From positions 1-64,000 of the forward strand of contig JBAYKX010000004.1 of the NCBI GenBank assembly GCA_041664345.1: DNA of 64,000 bases. The letters are read 5' to 3'. Positions within the stretch are counted from its first letter, which is position 1; each line of letters opens with the position of its first letter. The position numbers were made by a program, and so were the translations under genes. The notes beneath the pieces are model-generated. The model was not told the origin of the DNA and ran no database searches. It worked only from the letters and a program-made list of their open reading frames with translations. Shown here in pieces: positions 26,245 through 36,200 of this stretch. This DNA is from GWE2-40-63 sp041664345 (lineage in GTDB: Bacteria > Bacteroidota > Bacteroidia > Bacteroidales > SZUA-534).

Positions 26245-27611
26245 AAACCATAATCGCTAAATATTCATGGCTTGCAGAAAGTGATTTGAGGTTGGATGCT
26301 TCATATCATTTGAGTGATACAAATAGAATTAAACACCTTTTTCGTAATTTGCCATATCAATTTTCAACTATTGAAAAACAGTCTAAAAGAATTTTTTCAG
26401 GAAATATTTTTAAAAGAACTTTTGTGTCTGATCCTCAAAGGGGGATTCCATACATTACAGGTTCGGATATGATTAAATCAGAAATAAATTCTGGTAAATT
26501 TATTTCAAGTAAACAAGCAATTGGACTAGAAAATCTTAAACTTGACAAAGGTTGGATATTAGTTTCTTGCTCTGGAACACTAGGAAAGACTGTTTTGACA
26601 AATGAATTGTTTATCAGTCGAATTGCCACTCATGATTTGATTCGTATAATTCCTAATAATAAAGACGTTAATGAAGGATTCTTATATGCATTTCTTTCTA
26701 GCAAATATGGATTTTCATTATTAACCCAATCATCTTATGGTGGTGTGGTAAAACACATTGAACCACATCATATTGCAAATATCCCAGTTCCAATACTTCC
26801 AATAGAAAACCAACAACTAATTCAAGAATTAATTACAAAATCTACTAATTTGAGGGTAGAAGCAAATAAGATGTTTGCAGAAATTTTAAATCAGATAAAT
26901 AGTAAATATAATCTTTCACCACGGAAACAATATTACACCGTTAATATTAAAAGCATTTTACAAGGCGATAAGTATACAAAAGAATCCCGGATTGAAGCCG
27001 ATTTTTATCAACCCCAAGCAGAAAATCTTAGAGACGAAATAAAAAAACAAGAATGGGCCTTTTTAGGAGATCTCACAAATGAAATTCGTTGTTCAGATTT
27101 GAGAGAACGACGTTTTGTTGAAATAGGTATACCTTTAATAACAGGTCAACATCTAAATCTCAATAAACTAAGTGAATTAAAAATGCTTTCTAAAAAATTC
27201 ACAAGAAATATTGAAAAAAACACAACTAAACAAGGTGATATATTAATTTCAGTACTTGGAACAATTGGTAAAATTGAATATTCTTACAATAATATTTACC
27301 AAGGAGTATTCGCAAGTCAACAAATTACAAAAGTCTCAGTTAATCAAGAGTTAATCCACCCTGGCTATATTTATGCATTTTTAAAAAGCAAATTTGGTCA
27401 GATTCAACTTCAAAAATATAAGACTGGTAGTGTTATTGAGTGGATTATTGATAATAATATTGCTTCAATTGTAGTTCCAATACCAAGCGATAAAGGTTTA
27501 AAAATTGGAAGTATCGTAGATAAACTTACCCTAATGCGTCAAGATGCATATAGTTTTGAAGCTACTGCAATTCAATTAATTGAAACTGAAATAGAACAAT
27601 GGCAAAACTAA
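26241..27611 (+). CDS. Specificity subunit (HsdS-like) of the methyltransferase, two target recognition domains
   Basis: This 456 aa protein has the two-TRD repeat structure. The first half runs from WLAESDLRLDASYHL through SKRIFSGNIFKRTFV and PYITGSDMI to VPILPIENQQLIQELITK. The second starts at YTKESRIEADFYQPQ and repeats the pattern (ERRFVEIGIPLITGQHL, FASQQITKVS, VPIPSDKGLKIGSIVDKL). Each half ends in a long helix that spaces the TRDs. It should direct the HsdM-like enzyme to a bipartite site. Its coding sequence is more AT-rich than hsdM, as is usual for exchanged S subunits. It overlaps the genes on both sides (4 bases and 13 bases). Confidence 0.85.
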   Translation: MKTIIAKYSWLAESDLRLDASYHLSDTNRIKHLFRNLPYQFSTIEKQSKRIFSGNIFKRTFVSDPQRGIPYITGSDMIKSEINSGKFISSKQAIGLENLKLDKGWILVSCSGTLGKTVLTNELFISRIATHDLIRIIPNNKDVNEGFLYAFLSSKYGFSLLTQSSYGGVVKHIEPHHIANIPVPILPIENQQLIQELITKSTNLRVEANKMFAEILNQINSKYNLSPRKQYYTVNIKSILQGDKYTKESRIEADFYQPQAENLRDEIKKQEWAFLGDLTNEIRCSDLRERRFVEIGIPLITGQHLNLNKLSELKMLSKKFTRNIEKNTTKQGDILISVLGTIGKIEYSYNNIYQGVFASQQITKVSVNQELIHPGYIYAFLKSKFGQIQLQKYKTGSVIEWIIDNNIASIVVPIPSDKGLKIGSIVDKLTLMRQDAYSFEATAIQLIETEIEQWQN

Positions 27612-30600
27612 TCCAAGTCAAACATAGCAAAGGAGCAGTAAATGCTGGGGAAGAGCGTTTATTGAAATTTCTGGAGGTAAACTTACCGGACAATTATTAC
27701 ATTGTTTCCAATGTGGAGTTTGCCAATGCATCTCCACAAGGTCAAGTGCAGTATTTGGAGTACGATTGCATAGTGATTACCCCACACGCTTTGTACCATA
27801 TTGAGAACAAAGATTGGGGAGGCCGCCTGGAAGGGGATGACAATACCTGGTACCTGAATGATAGCGAAAAGCCCAATCCACTCAAAACGGTTCGTTTTAA
27901 AACCTCGGTGTTGGCCAGCAAACTCAAAGCACACAATCCATCCTGGGCTACCGCATGGGTAGCCTCCATAGTTACGTTGTCGCACTCCCGTCAAAACAAA
28001 AAAGGCTTGTGGGGCGATTGTGAAAAAGCCACGTATTTGCTTGAAAATAAATTGATTGAGTTTATTTGCAACCCCAATGCTGTGAAGAAACCTGCCAATA
28101 GTATCGCCGATATTTATGTTCAAATAAGTAACTTTATTGCAGGTGTTTCAGCACCCCGTGAAGCCAAAGAACGTAAAGAAATTATTGGATACGATATTGT
28201 TGAAATTCTTGCTTTGGACAAGTGCTATTCCGAATTCCTTTGCAAAACTAAAGGAATGGTAACTACCAATAAATACCGGGTAAAAGAATACATACTCGAT
28301 TTGGTGGGAATGAGTCCTGCTGAGAGAGAAAAGCGTGAGTTACAAATCAAAAATCAACAAAGGGCTCTTGCCAAGATGCAGCGCTGTCCGTTTATTCTTA
28401 ATGCTCAGTTTATTCTCGATGATGAAAATCATCTGTTTTATGAAATTACCGACTTTTTGGATGAGAGTTCCCTTCGTGCTGAACTGCGTCGTAAAACCTT
28501 TACCCAGGAAGAAAAACTGGGTATCATTTTCAACCTCATTGAGGCTATTCGGGTAGCACACAAAGTTGACGTTTATCACCGTGATTTGAATCCTGAAAAT
28601 ATTTTTCTGACTAATGGATATGCAGCTCTGGCTAATTTTGGTAAAGCTTATTTTGCCGATCATAGCGAAATGGGTTACACGGTAGCCCCTACCCTGAACG
28701 AAAACAATGCCACCGCTTACCATGCACCTGAGCTTTTAGCAAAAGACGCTTCGCGTGCCAGCGATATTTATTCCATGGGAATGCTTATTTATGAGCTTTT
28801 TACCGGAACCCTTCCATTTAGCTCACCTTACGACTTAAATAAATTAGGTGGAAAGCTAACGGCTGAATTAATGCCTACAGCAATTAAAATAGGGTTGCCG
28901 GCATGGTTGGATGAAATGTGTGCCCATACCATTCTGTGGGATGACACAGAGCGTTGGGACAATATCGAGGAATTGGATAATTTTCTGAAATATCAGCTTT
29001 CAAATTCACATATTTCAGCCACTACTCAACAAACGGCACCCACAACTTTCGAAGAGTTAAAACCAGGATTGCGTATTGGCGATTTTACCTTGTACAATCA
29101 ATTGGGCAAAGGTGGATTCTCAATCGTATTTAGAGCCAAACACAACATTCAAAGCAAAGATTACGCTATCAAAGTTTTTAATGAGAGCATAAGTATGCAA
29201 ACAGTGGTGGACGAATACAATGCCCTTGCCGGACTTATCAATCCCCATATTGTGAAATTCAGCACCAATGGTACTTTACCAAATGGTCAGTTCTATACAT
29301 TGATGGAATATCTCGATGGCGAAAACCTTCAAGAATATACCAAAGGTGATTTAAAATTGCCTTTACCAAAAATTTTCCAAGTAGCAAAAGAGATTTTGAG
29401 TGCTTTGGTTTGCATGCAAAGTCAGAAACCAACGCCCATTCTCCATCGTTATATAAAACCACAAAACATAGTTTGGGATAAACAAGAACGTTTTGTATTG
29501 ATTGATTTTAATGTGGCTACGGCATTGGAAACCGACAAAAACTTTGTGGGTACTAACCCCTATCTTGCTCCCGACTTAATAAGTGGTACCCGTGTAAATT
29601 GGGATAGCAGTGCCGATACCTTTGCTTTAGGGATAACACTCTACGAATTAATTGGTCATTCCTATCCTTGGAGTGGTGGTTATAAAACTCCACGTATTGG
29701 AATTGAACCGGAACCACTACAAACTCATCAACCATTAATTTCAGATGCTTTTGCTGGTATTATTACCAAGGCAATTAATTGCAACCGTACCGAAAGATTT
29801 GATTCGGCACAAGCCATGTTAAATGCGTTATTGACAGTTGGGGAAGATAATCTGCTAAAAATAGAAAAGCCTACCACCTTGGGTGAAGTAGTATTGGTTG
29901 GAGACGAAGACAAAAGTTTCGTGGACTACTTGAATTCGTTATACAGCCAAAGTCGCTACGGAAATGCCGGCACAAGAGCCAGTTTCAAAGCCAACGCTTT
30001 TGATGAAGTTACCTATACTAAAACCAAACTGGATACGGAACTTTTAAAAGACATATTAACAGGTTCATATCGGCTGGTAATTATTACCGGAAACGCCGGT
30101 GATGGAAAGACTGCATTTATAAAACAAATTGAAGGGGAAGCTCCAGGCTTGGAAAGGCTTACCAACCGAAATGGGGCAAAATTCCAAATTAATGGAATCC
30201 CCTATCAAACGAATTACGACGGTTCACAGGACGAAGAAAACCGAGCGAACAACGAGGTATTATCTGATTTTTTTAAACCTTTTGAAAATGCAGTTGATTT
30301 TAATTCAGTAGGTGAAGGAAGAATTATTGCCATAAATGAAGGTCGATTGGTTGACTTTCTTCAATCATCAGGAAAATTTAATACGCTTACCGAAATAATT
30401 GATGAATATTTTTACAACAGCGGTCATGCCGAATTGCCCAAAGGTCTGATGATTATTAACCTGAATTTACGTTCAGTAACAGCAAAAAGCAATGGTGGAG
30501 AAAGTTTGTTTCGTTCACAGATTCGAAAACTTACACAACCCATGCTTTGGAGCAAATGTTCGTCATGTACCCATGCAGGTTATTGTTTTACCAAATACAA

Positions 30601-31669
30601 TGTTGATACCCTTACCGACAGTGCAGCCGGTGATGAAGTAATAAACAGGCTTGAATGGCTGATGCGCACCATAAGTTATAAGCGTGAACTCCACATTACC
30701 ATGCGCGATTTACGTTCGTTTATTGCATACATGATAAGCCGCGATTGCAAGTGTAGCGATATACCGGTATTGTATCAGAAATTTCAGGAACAACCTGAAA
30801 AATACTGGCAGTATTTTTATTTCAATATTACCTCACCCGATGCCGATGATTCAAATGATAGGCTAATCAGCCTCATGCGTGAGGCAGATCTTTCAGAAGT
30901 ATCCATACCATCCATAGACCGTGATTTGTATTTTGGCTTACATCAAACCAAAGATTATCTCGACTTTTCAGACAGGCAAGTGGATTTACTGGATGTATTT
31001 AATGCAAACAAAATACTGATTCCTGCTTACGAAATGAAGGATGACATATTACAAAAACTCAAATTACGCCATCGGACATTTGTTCGTCACCAGTATTTTG
31101 AAGGCAAGTTTGAATTTAAAAAACGGTTACCTTATCAATCATTGGCTGAATTCCACAATTTACTTTCGGGAAATGGAAAAAGTGAAAATGCCATGTTGGA
31201 TGCAAAACAAAGTTTAGCACAAGCCATTTCAATAAGTGAGGGATGCACAGAAACGAAACTTGCAAAGAATTATTTATTGTTGCGTTCATCAAGAGTCATA
31301 GACCCCATCAGCCAAAGTTTTCGCCGATTTTCAATCAATGATTTCGAGATGTTTGTAAACAAATCGGAGCATTTGGTGCAGTATATAGAATATGAAAGTG
31401 ATAGTATTGTTTTTAGGAATATCGAAGAGCAAATTATATCACTTACCATTTCACTTGATTTGTATGAAATGCTATTCTTTATCAAACAAGGATTTAGCCC
31501 TTCAATCAATGATATGCGAGGGCGATTTATCGAGTTACAGGTTTTTAAAAACCTGCTCGAAAATAAGTCGTACGATGAGGTGCTTATAACAAAAAACAAC
31601 AAATCGTTTTTTGTCATTTCATTGGAACAAAAATCAAACAAATTAACCATTGCACCCTTAAGTTTATAG
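27599..31669 (+). CDS. NERD nuclease / two kinase-like domains / DptF-like ATPase fusion, core of MADS-like operon
   Basis: Four modules are visible in 1356 aa. (1) A NERD nuclease-type domain, residues 10-130, with E18, D56, E69 and K71 (YDCIVI, HIENKDWGG). (2) A kinase-like domain at about 230-470 with HRDLNPENIF (H327-D329) but NFG (346-348) in place of DFG and no clear glycine loop. (3) A second kinase-like domain at 495-750 with GKGGFSIVF (503-511) and YAIKVF, but HRY (616-618) in place of HRD and DFN (636-638). (4) A P-loop ATPase from about 780 with GNAGDGKTAF (831 on), an IIAINEGRL strand and a Cys cluster (C987, C990, C996). NERD plus kinase recalls PglW of BREX, and module 4 followed by the next two genes recalls DptF-DptG-DptH. 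It probably links sensing, phosphorylation and DNA attack. The order and overlap with hsdS place it in the operon. Confidence 0.8.
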   Translation: MAKLIQVKHSKGAVNAGEERLLKFLEVNLPDNYYIVSNVEFANASPQGQVQYLEYDCIVITPHALYHIENKDWGGRLEGDDNTWYLNDSEKPNPLKTVRFKTSVLASKLKAHNPSWATAWVASIVTLSHSRQNKKGLWGDCEKATYLLENKLIEFICNPNAVKKPANSIADIYVQISNFIAGVSAPREAKERKEIIGYDIVEILALDKCYSEFLCKTKGMVTTNKYRVKEYILDLVGMSPAEREKRELQIKNQQRALAKMQRCPFILNAQFILDDENHLFYEITDFLDESSLRAELRRKTFTQEEKLGIIFNLIEAIRVAHKVDVYHRDLNPENIFLTNGYAALANFGKAYFADHSEMGYTVAPTLNENNATAYHAPELLAKDASRASDIYSMGMLIYELFTGTLPFSSPYDLNKLGGKLTAELMPTAIKIGLPAWLDEMCAHTILWDDTERWDNIEELDNFLKYQLSNSHISATTQQTAPTTFEELKPGLRIGDFTLYNQLGKGGFSIVFRAKHNIQSKDYAIKVFNESISMQTVVDEYNALAGLINPHIVKFSTNGTLPNGQFYTLMEYLDGENLQEYTKGDLKLPLPKIFQVAKEILSALVCMQSQKPTPILHRYIKPQNIVWDKQERFVLIDFNVATALETDKNFVGTNPYLAPDLISGTRVNWDSSADTFALGITLYELIGHSYPWSGGYKTPRIGIEPEPLQTHQPLISDAFAGIITKAINCNRTERFDSAQAMLNALLTVGEDNLLKIEKPTTLGEVVLVGDEDKSFVDYLNSLYSQSRYGNAGTRASFKANAFDEVTYTKTKLDTELLKDILTGSYRLVIITGNAGDGKTAFIKQIEGEAPGLERLTNRNGAKFQINGIPYQTNYDGSQDEENRANNEVLSDFFKPFENAVDFNSVGEGRIIAINEGRLVDFLQSSGKFNTLTEIIDEYFYNSGHAELPKGLMIINLNLRSVTAKSNGGESLFRSQIRKLTQPMLWSKCSSCTHAGYCFTKYNVDTLTDSAAGDEVINRLEWLMRTISYKRELHITMRDLRSFIAYMISRDCKCSDIPVLYQKFQEQPEKYWQYFYFNITSPDADDSNDRLISLMREADLSEVSIPSIDRDLYFGLHQTKDYLDFSDRQVDLLDVFNANKILIPAYEMKDDILQKLKLRHRTFVRHQYFEGKFEFKKRLPYQSLAEFHNLLSGNGKSENAMLDAKQSLAQAISISEGCTETKLAKNYLLLRSSRVIDPISQSFRRFSINDFEMFVNKSEHLVQYIEYESDSIVFRNIEEQIISLTISLDLYEMLFFIKQGFSPSINDMRGRFIELQVFKNLLENKSYDEVLITKNNKSFFVISLEQKSNKLTIAPLSL

Positions 31670-31673
31670 AATT

Positions 31674-32348
31674 ATGGCAATACGTTTAGATAAAAATGAA
31701 GTGGTCTTCCGCAACGAACTCATTTTAGCTGCCGATGCCAAGTCGGTAAACCTTGATAATACGCTTACCAATTTATTCATGCTTTTACGAAATAATGGAG
31801 CGAGAATAAATATGAGGGTAAAAAAAGAACATACATTCGCTTCAATGGTCGAATACCTTGAAAATCTAGAAAAACAAGGAAGTATAATTGGGCTTTCCGA
31901 GAATAAAGAAGCTGCTGAAGATTGGTTACGTTGCAATCTGGTAAACCTTGTTTATCGTGGTAATGTTGTAAAGGAAAAGATTTCATCCCTTCGTCCTGTG
32001 CATCTTGAAAGTTACCGCATCCGTAATATCGCTCAGACCCGTGATTACAATTCATCGGACCAGATATTTTTGATGTTACGCATGAAACCCGAGATTCTTG
32101 AAAGTTTGAAGGAATACCTGTCGAGAGGCTGGGATAATGTGGCCAAGAATATCTCGAAGAATCAGCAATTGGATGTTGATAGTGCTGGTATCCTTCAATT
32201 GATTAAAAACATTCAAATAGACCCAAAATCAACTGCGCAAGTAAAAAATGTGCGCCCTTTACTTGAAACCCAGGCTAATCTTTTTTGTGATGATATACTG
32301 CGGTTGCTGGTATATAAAGATTCCATTCCACGAAATGTTTTTATTTAA
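31674..32348 (+). CDS. DptG-position protein, N-terminal part, ended by an in-frame TAA
   Basis: This 224 aa frame starts with an ATG 4 bases after the fusion gene. It has no catalytic motif that I recognise and is mostly helical (NELILAADAKSVNLDNTLTNLFMLL, HTFASMVEYLENLEKQ). It stops at TAA 32346-32348 with PRNVFI. The same reading frame then stays open for another 294 codons, so the protein is most likely the front of a single ~518 aa DptG-like protein. Possible origins are a CAA to TAA change, stop readthrough or a sequence error. By operon position it corresponds to DptG, between the DptF-like and DptH-like proteins. Confidence 0.6.
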   Translation: MAIRLDKNEVVFRNELILAADAKSVNLDNTLTNLFMLLRNNGARINMRVKKEHTFASMVEYLENLEKQGSIIGLSENKEAAEDWLRCNLVNLVYRGNVVKEKISSLRPVHLESYRIRNIAQTRDYNSSDQIFLMLRMKPEILESLKEYLSRGWDNVAKNISKNQQLDVDSAGILQLIKNIQIDPKSTAQVKNVRPLLETQANLFCDDILRLLVYKDSIPRNVFI

Positions 32349-32351
32349 TAC

Positions 32352-33230
32352 TTGCGAACCCTTGTAGGATTTCACTTATCGCTTTATACTCAAAAAATTA
32401 TTCATCTATTGCCCAAAATGGTCAAATCAGGAACCCGGAACATTGAGGATGATTTTTCGATTATAGTTGATGTTACAGACAATTTTGAAAGTAAAGTATC
32501 CCGCTTTGCTTGCGAAGATATGGAAAAAACCATCAACGGATTATATGGCTTTTTTAAGGCTGCGTTTGAAATAAATGCAGTACAAAAGAGGTATGAAACA
32601 AGTATGCCAAATGCGGAATCCATTGATGCACTTCTTTCGATTTTAAAAACCCCACCTGAAAATTTTGATGCTTTTTATGAGAATAAGTTTGTTGATATTC
32701 TGGGTCGGTTTAAAGAAGAGGAAGAAGATGATAAAAAAAACCTCTTGGAAAGTGTTCAATTTGAGGAAAGTTATTTCGATAAATATGTGATGACCCTTTT
32801 AAAAGCAAAAGGAGCCTATCAATATCAATATTTCCAGGGTTTTTTGGATTCTATCTCCATGAAGAATACTGACTATGGATTTATGGCAGATGGCCGGAGC
32901 CGCAAACATCCCCGAAGAGCTGTACTAGGTTCTCGATTACTTGAAACACTTGTTCAACTACTTGTATTAGAACCCAAAGAGGGTGTTGGTTTTAGCTCCC
33001 ATTCCTTATCAATTGATGATTTAATATCCAAATTACGAAGTCGATATGGTATTGTAATAAATGGATTGAACGAACCAAGATTTTTTGAAGCTGATATAGA
33101 AACACATCAAGCATTTAAAGAAAATGTTGATGCCTTCAAGAATAAATTACGCCAGATTGGTTTTTACACCGATTTGAGTGATGCTTATATACTACAGAAA
33201 ATCAGACCACGATATAAATTTCAAGCATAA
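32352..33230 (+). CDS. DptG-position protein, C-terminal part after the in-frame stop
   Basis: This is the continuation of the frame at 31674: 226 codons later there is only a TTG (32352) and no strong ribosome site to restart translation. The next in-frame ATG is 32418. The reading across the stop (VFI, stop, then YLRTLVGFHLSLYTQKIIHLL) flows as one amphipathic helix, so the break does not look like a natural gene boundary. The C-terminal part ends KIRPRYKFQA and its TAA shares one base with the ATG of the DptH-like gene. Without this part the DptG-like protein would lose more than half its length. Confidence 0.6.
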   Translation: MRTLVGFHLSLYTQKIIHLLPKMVKSGTRNIEDDFSIIVDVTDNFESKVSRFACEDMEKTINGLYGFFKAAFEINAVQKRYETSMPNAESIDALLSILKTPPENFDAFYENKFVDILGRFKEEEEDDKKNLLESVQFEESYFDKYVMTLLKAKGAYQYQYFQGFLDSISMKNTDYGFMADGRSRKHPRRAVLGSRLLETLVQLLVLEPKEGVGFSSHSLSIDDLISKLRSRYGIVINGLNEPRFFEADIETHQAFKENVDAFKNKLRQIGFYTDLSDAYILQKIRPRYKFQA

Positions 33231-36200
33231 TGGAAATATCTCAATTATACTACCAATTACTTCTTTCGCTTATCATTGAAGAATATAAAGAAGCGTTTGT
33301 AAATGCGAAACCTGGTCATTGCATGAAAATAACCGGATTGGCAATGCGTGAACTTCAGCCTTTATGCGACGAAATAAGAGCTTTACCCGGTGAACTTAAA
33401 ACGTTTATCCTTTCGGATGATTTGCTAGGGGATGCATACATAAGTGCTAATAAACTTATTGAATACCGCAATGATGAAAGTATTGCTTTGCTAGTTCTTA
33501 TACCTTCAAATAGCAGGACTTCCACAGAAGATTCCTATGGCAATGCGACTTTTAAAAATTTGTCTATTGAACATCTTGATGGGAAATTGCTTCTAATCCT
33601 GAAAACGCAAATTCCTGCAACTATTAAAACTGTTGTTTCTGAAATATTTGAATACCTAAGACTACAAAATCTGCGGCCAATACAATATTTACAATATCTT
33701 TTGTATCTAAAATCGAATAATTGGGAAGAAAGTGCAATTGGCAATGGAATGGCATTTCTTAACTTGATTCCCGACAAAAGAATCAATGTTGAATATACTA
33801 AAATAAGGCAGCGACTATTATACAATTTAAAATGCGTGGATATTTTAGGTGACTTTTCCAAACCGGTTCCGGATAGAATCCGTGAGTTACCATTGGAATC
33901 GAACAGTATTCAGAAACAAATTACAGAATTCCTTAGAAAAGAAAACCAACTTAAAAATAAAAGTGAAATCTGTCAGGAAATATTGCTATCCTATGATGGA
34001 TTGAACTTTAGCAATTGGAAGGTTCCTGATTTCGAAATAAGGAATGATTTACATGTTTTTGTAGATAAGATTACTTCAAATGATATTAGGACTTCCGATG
34101 GTGATCTAACTCTGACAATTCCACATGAGAAATCTTCAAAATTAAAAATTCGTGTTTCTACAAAGCCCGCACCAAAGGACTTTAAGGAATTGAAAAATTT
34201 TAATATCGTTCTCATGGCCATTGATGGTTGGTACCCGGTTAAAACTGTAAAAATGGCCAAGGTTACCGAAAACGCAAGGCCTTTCAGGGATATTACTATG
34301 TTACTACCTGAATCAATGTACGATGAAGGTTCCTACTTTCTGCGCGTAATTGCTGAAGATGAGAATGGGGGTGTATTGAATACTCAGGATGCATTTGTTC
34401 CTGCTGAATGGGAAGAAAAATGGAAGTTACAAAATGAAGAAAATCCAGAACTTACAAGAGATGAATTCGGTGAAACCTATCATATTAAAAGAACAAGTGA
34501 TTCGGAAGATTTTTATTTAACTTTTGGAAAAGCAGATGAAGGTGGTGAAACACTATTCCATAGGAAAGATAAACTTGACAATGTACTTCAAGCATTTTTT
34601 CGCTATCGAATTGAGGCTTTACGCAATAACGATGAATTGACAATTCCAACCACAATTGAGGAAACTGGCCTGTGGTTAAAAGGCACTGATTCTGGACTTG
34701 TGGGGGTTTATCATATTAAATACTCAAGCAACCACAATTATCAAATAAGTATTTCAAATAAACTGCAAAAGTTACAAGCCTGTTTTCTTAAACATTGTGA
34801 ATCTGTCGGTTCCATTGAAGCCAAGTTAACATCCAATCCAACTGATAATAATTATCAGTCCTATCGTTTTAATCCACTTTCTGATAAGGAATTAATTCCA
34901 GAAAGCTTACTCAGTTTACGAAAAGAATTATTTACACTGATAGCTCAATCAGCACCTAACAATTCAGGTGTTTTCGAAACATTTGATTTATTTAACTATA
35001 TTGAACTTACCCGTAAATATGTATTGGAATACGAAAAATGGACTAAAGAAATCATGCGGCAAATTGAAACAGATTCGCTTCAATCTGCCAATCTTCAAAA
35101 AACATTGATTGATTTACAAAATCTTGATATTATTTCTATCAAGACAGAAATGCCCGATGGTCAAACGATTTATTTGAAGTTAATTTCGCCTTTACATCCG
35201 CTTAGATTGGCTTGGTTCGTCAATTTATTCGATTTATATAGCAAATGGGAAGAGGAAACAAGAATTACCTTTCCTCAATATAAAAGTGTTTGGTACAAAA
35301 ATCTTGAAAATCTTTTTCTGGGCGATCTTATTCCAGAAACGGCCATGCCTGTATTAGCAGATGTAGCATTGTCAGATTATTTCCAGTATGTTGGAGAATT
35401 ATCTTTTGGTTGGGGATTATATTCTAAACCGATTCAAAAAAACAACGATGCATTCTCCTCAATTTCACGGCAAATCAAAATTTATTTATCAAGCTTACTC
35501 AATATTGCAAATGAATATCGAATTGATACCGATGTAAATCAAGCATTGGTGAGTCGTCATATTCAAAATTATTTATCACAACACCCTTATGCAAATAAAT
35601 TAATAATCAATTTATTTAATGCCGGAGATGCTTTTGTTTTTGCCAATGCTATGGTTGATATTGAGCGGCTTAACCAATACAAATCAATCAAATATGAAAT
35701 CCGTCTGTTTGCCGATGATAAAATCATTATTCCAGGTGAAGCATTCCGGAATCTTATTAATCCCGAAAGTAATATTTCAGAAGACGCTGAAGCATTCTCA
35801 CAAGCCTCAGGAAATCGCTTGTTTCCAAAACTTCGTTTTTCAATAAACAACATAGCTGATTTTATTAAAAATCCCAAAGACTATTTTGCTCATATTAGTT
35901 TTCTGATTAGTCCTTTCCCTGTAAAAACAACATTAGTGCGTCCTGATGACAAAAAACAATCATTCTACTTCAATGGTCTTATCAATCTGCATGTAATTAG
36001 TGTTACTCAAAAATCGGATGCAATAATTTGGAATAAGTATTACTCTGAAAATCCTGTTGAAAATGGAGTAAATGATTTTTGTAATTCTGGTATTTCATTA
36101 TTTGCAAACATGCAATCATTTGTTGCAAATTCACTTTCACCAAATAGAGAACAATCAGTACCCGCCACCCGGTTAGAGTTGAATGAATCTGATAAAGTAT

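Noticed and set aside
24166..27611. Ordinary type I restriction-modification locus
   Set aside because: HsdM and HsdS are present but there is no HsdR translocase/nuclease gene; the genes overlap the downstream operon.
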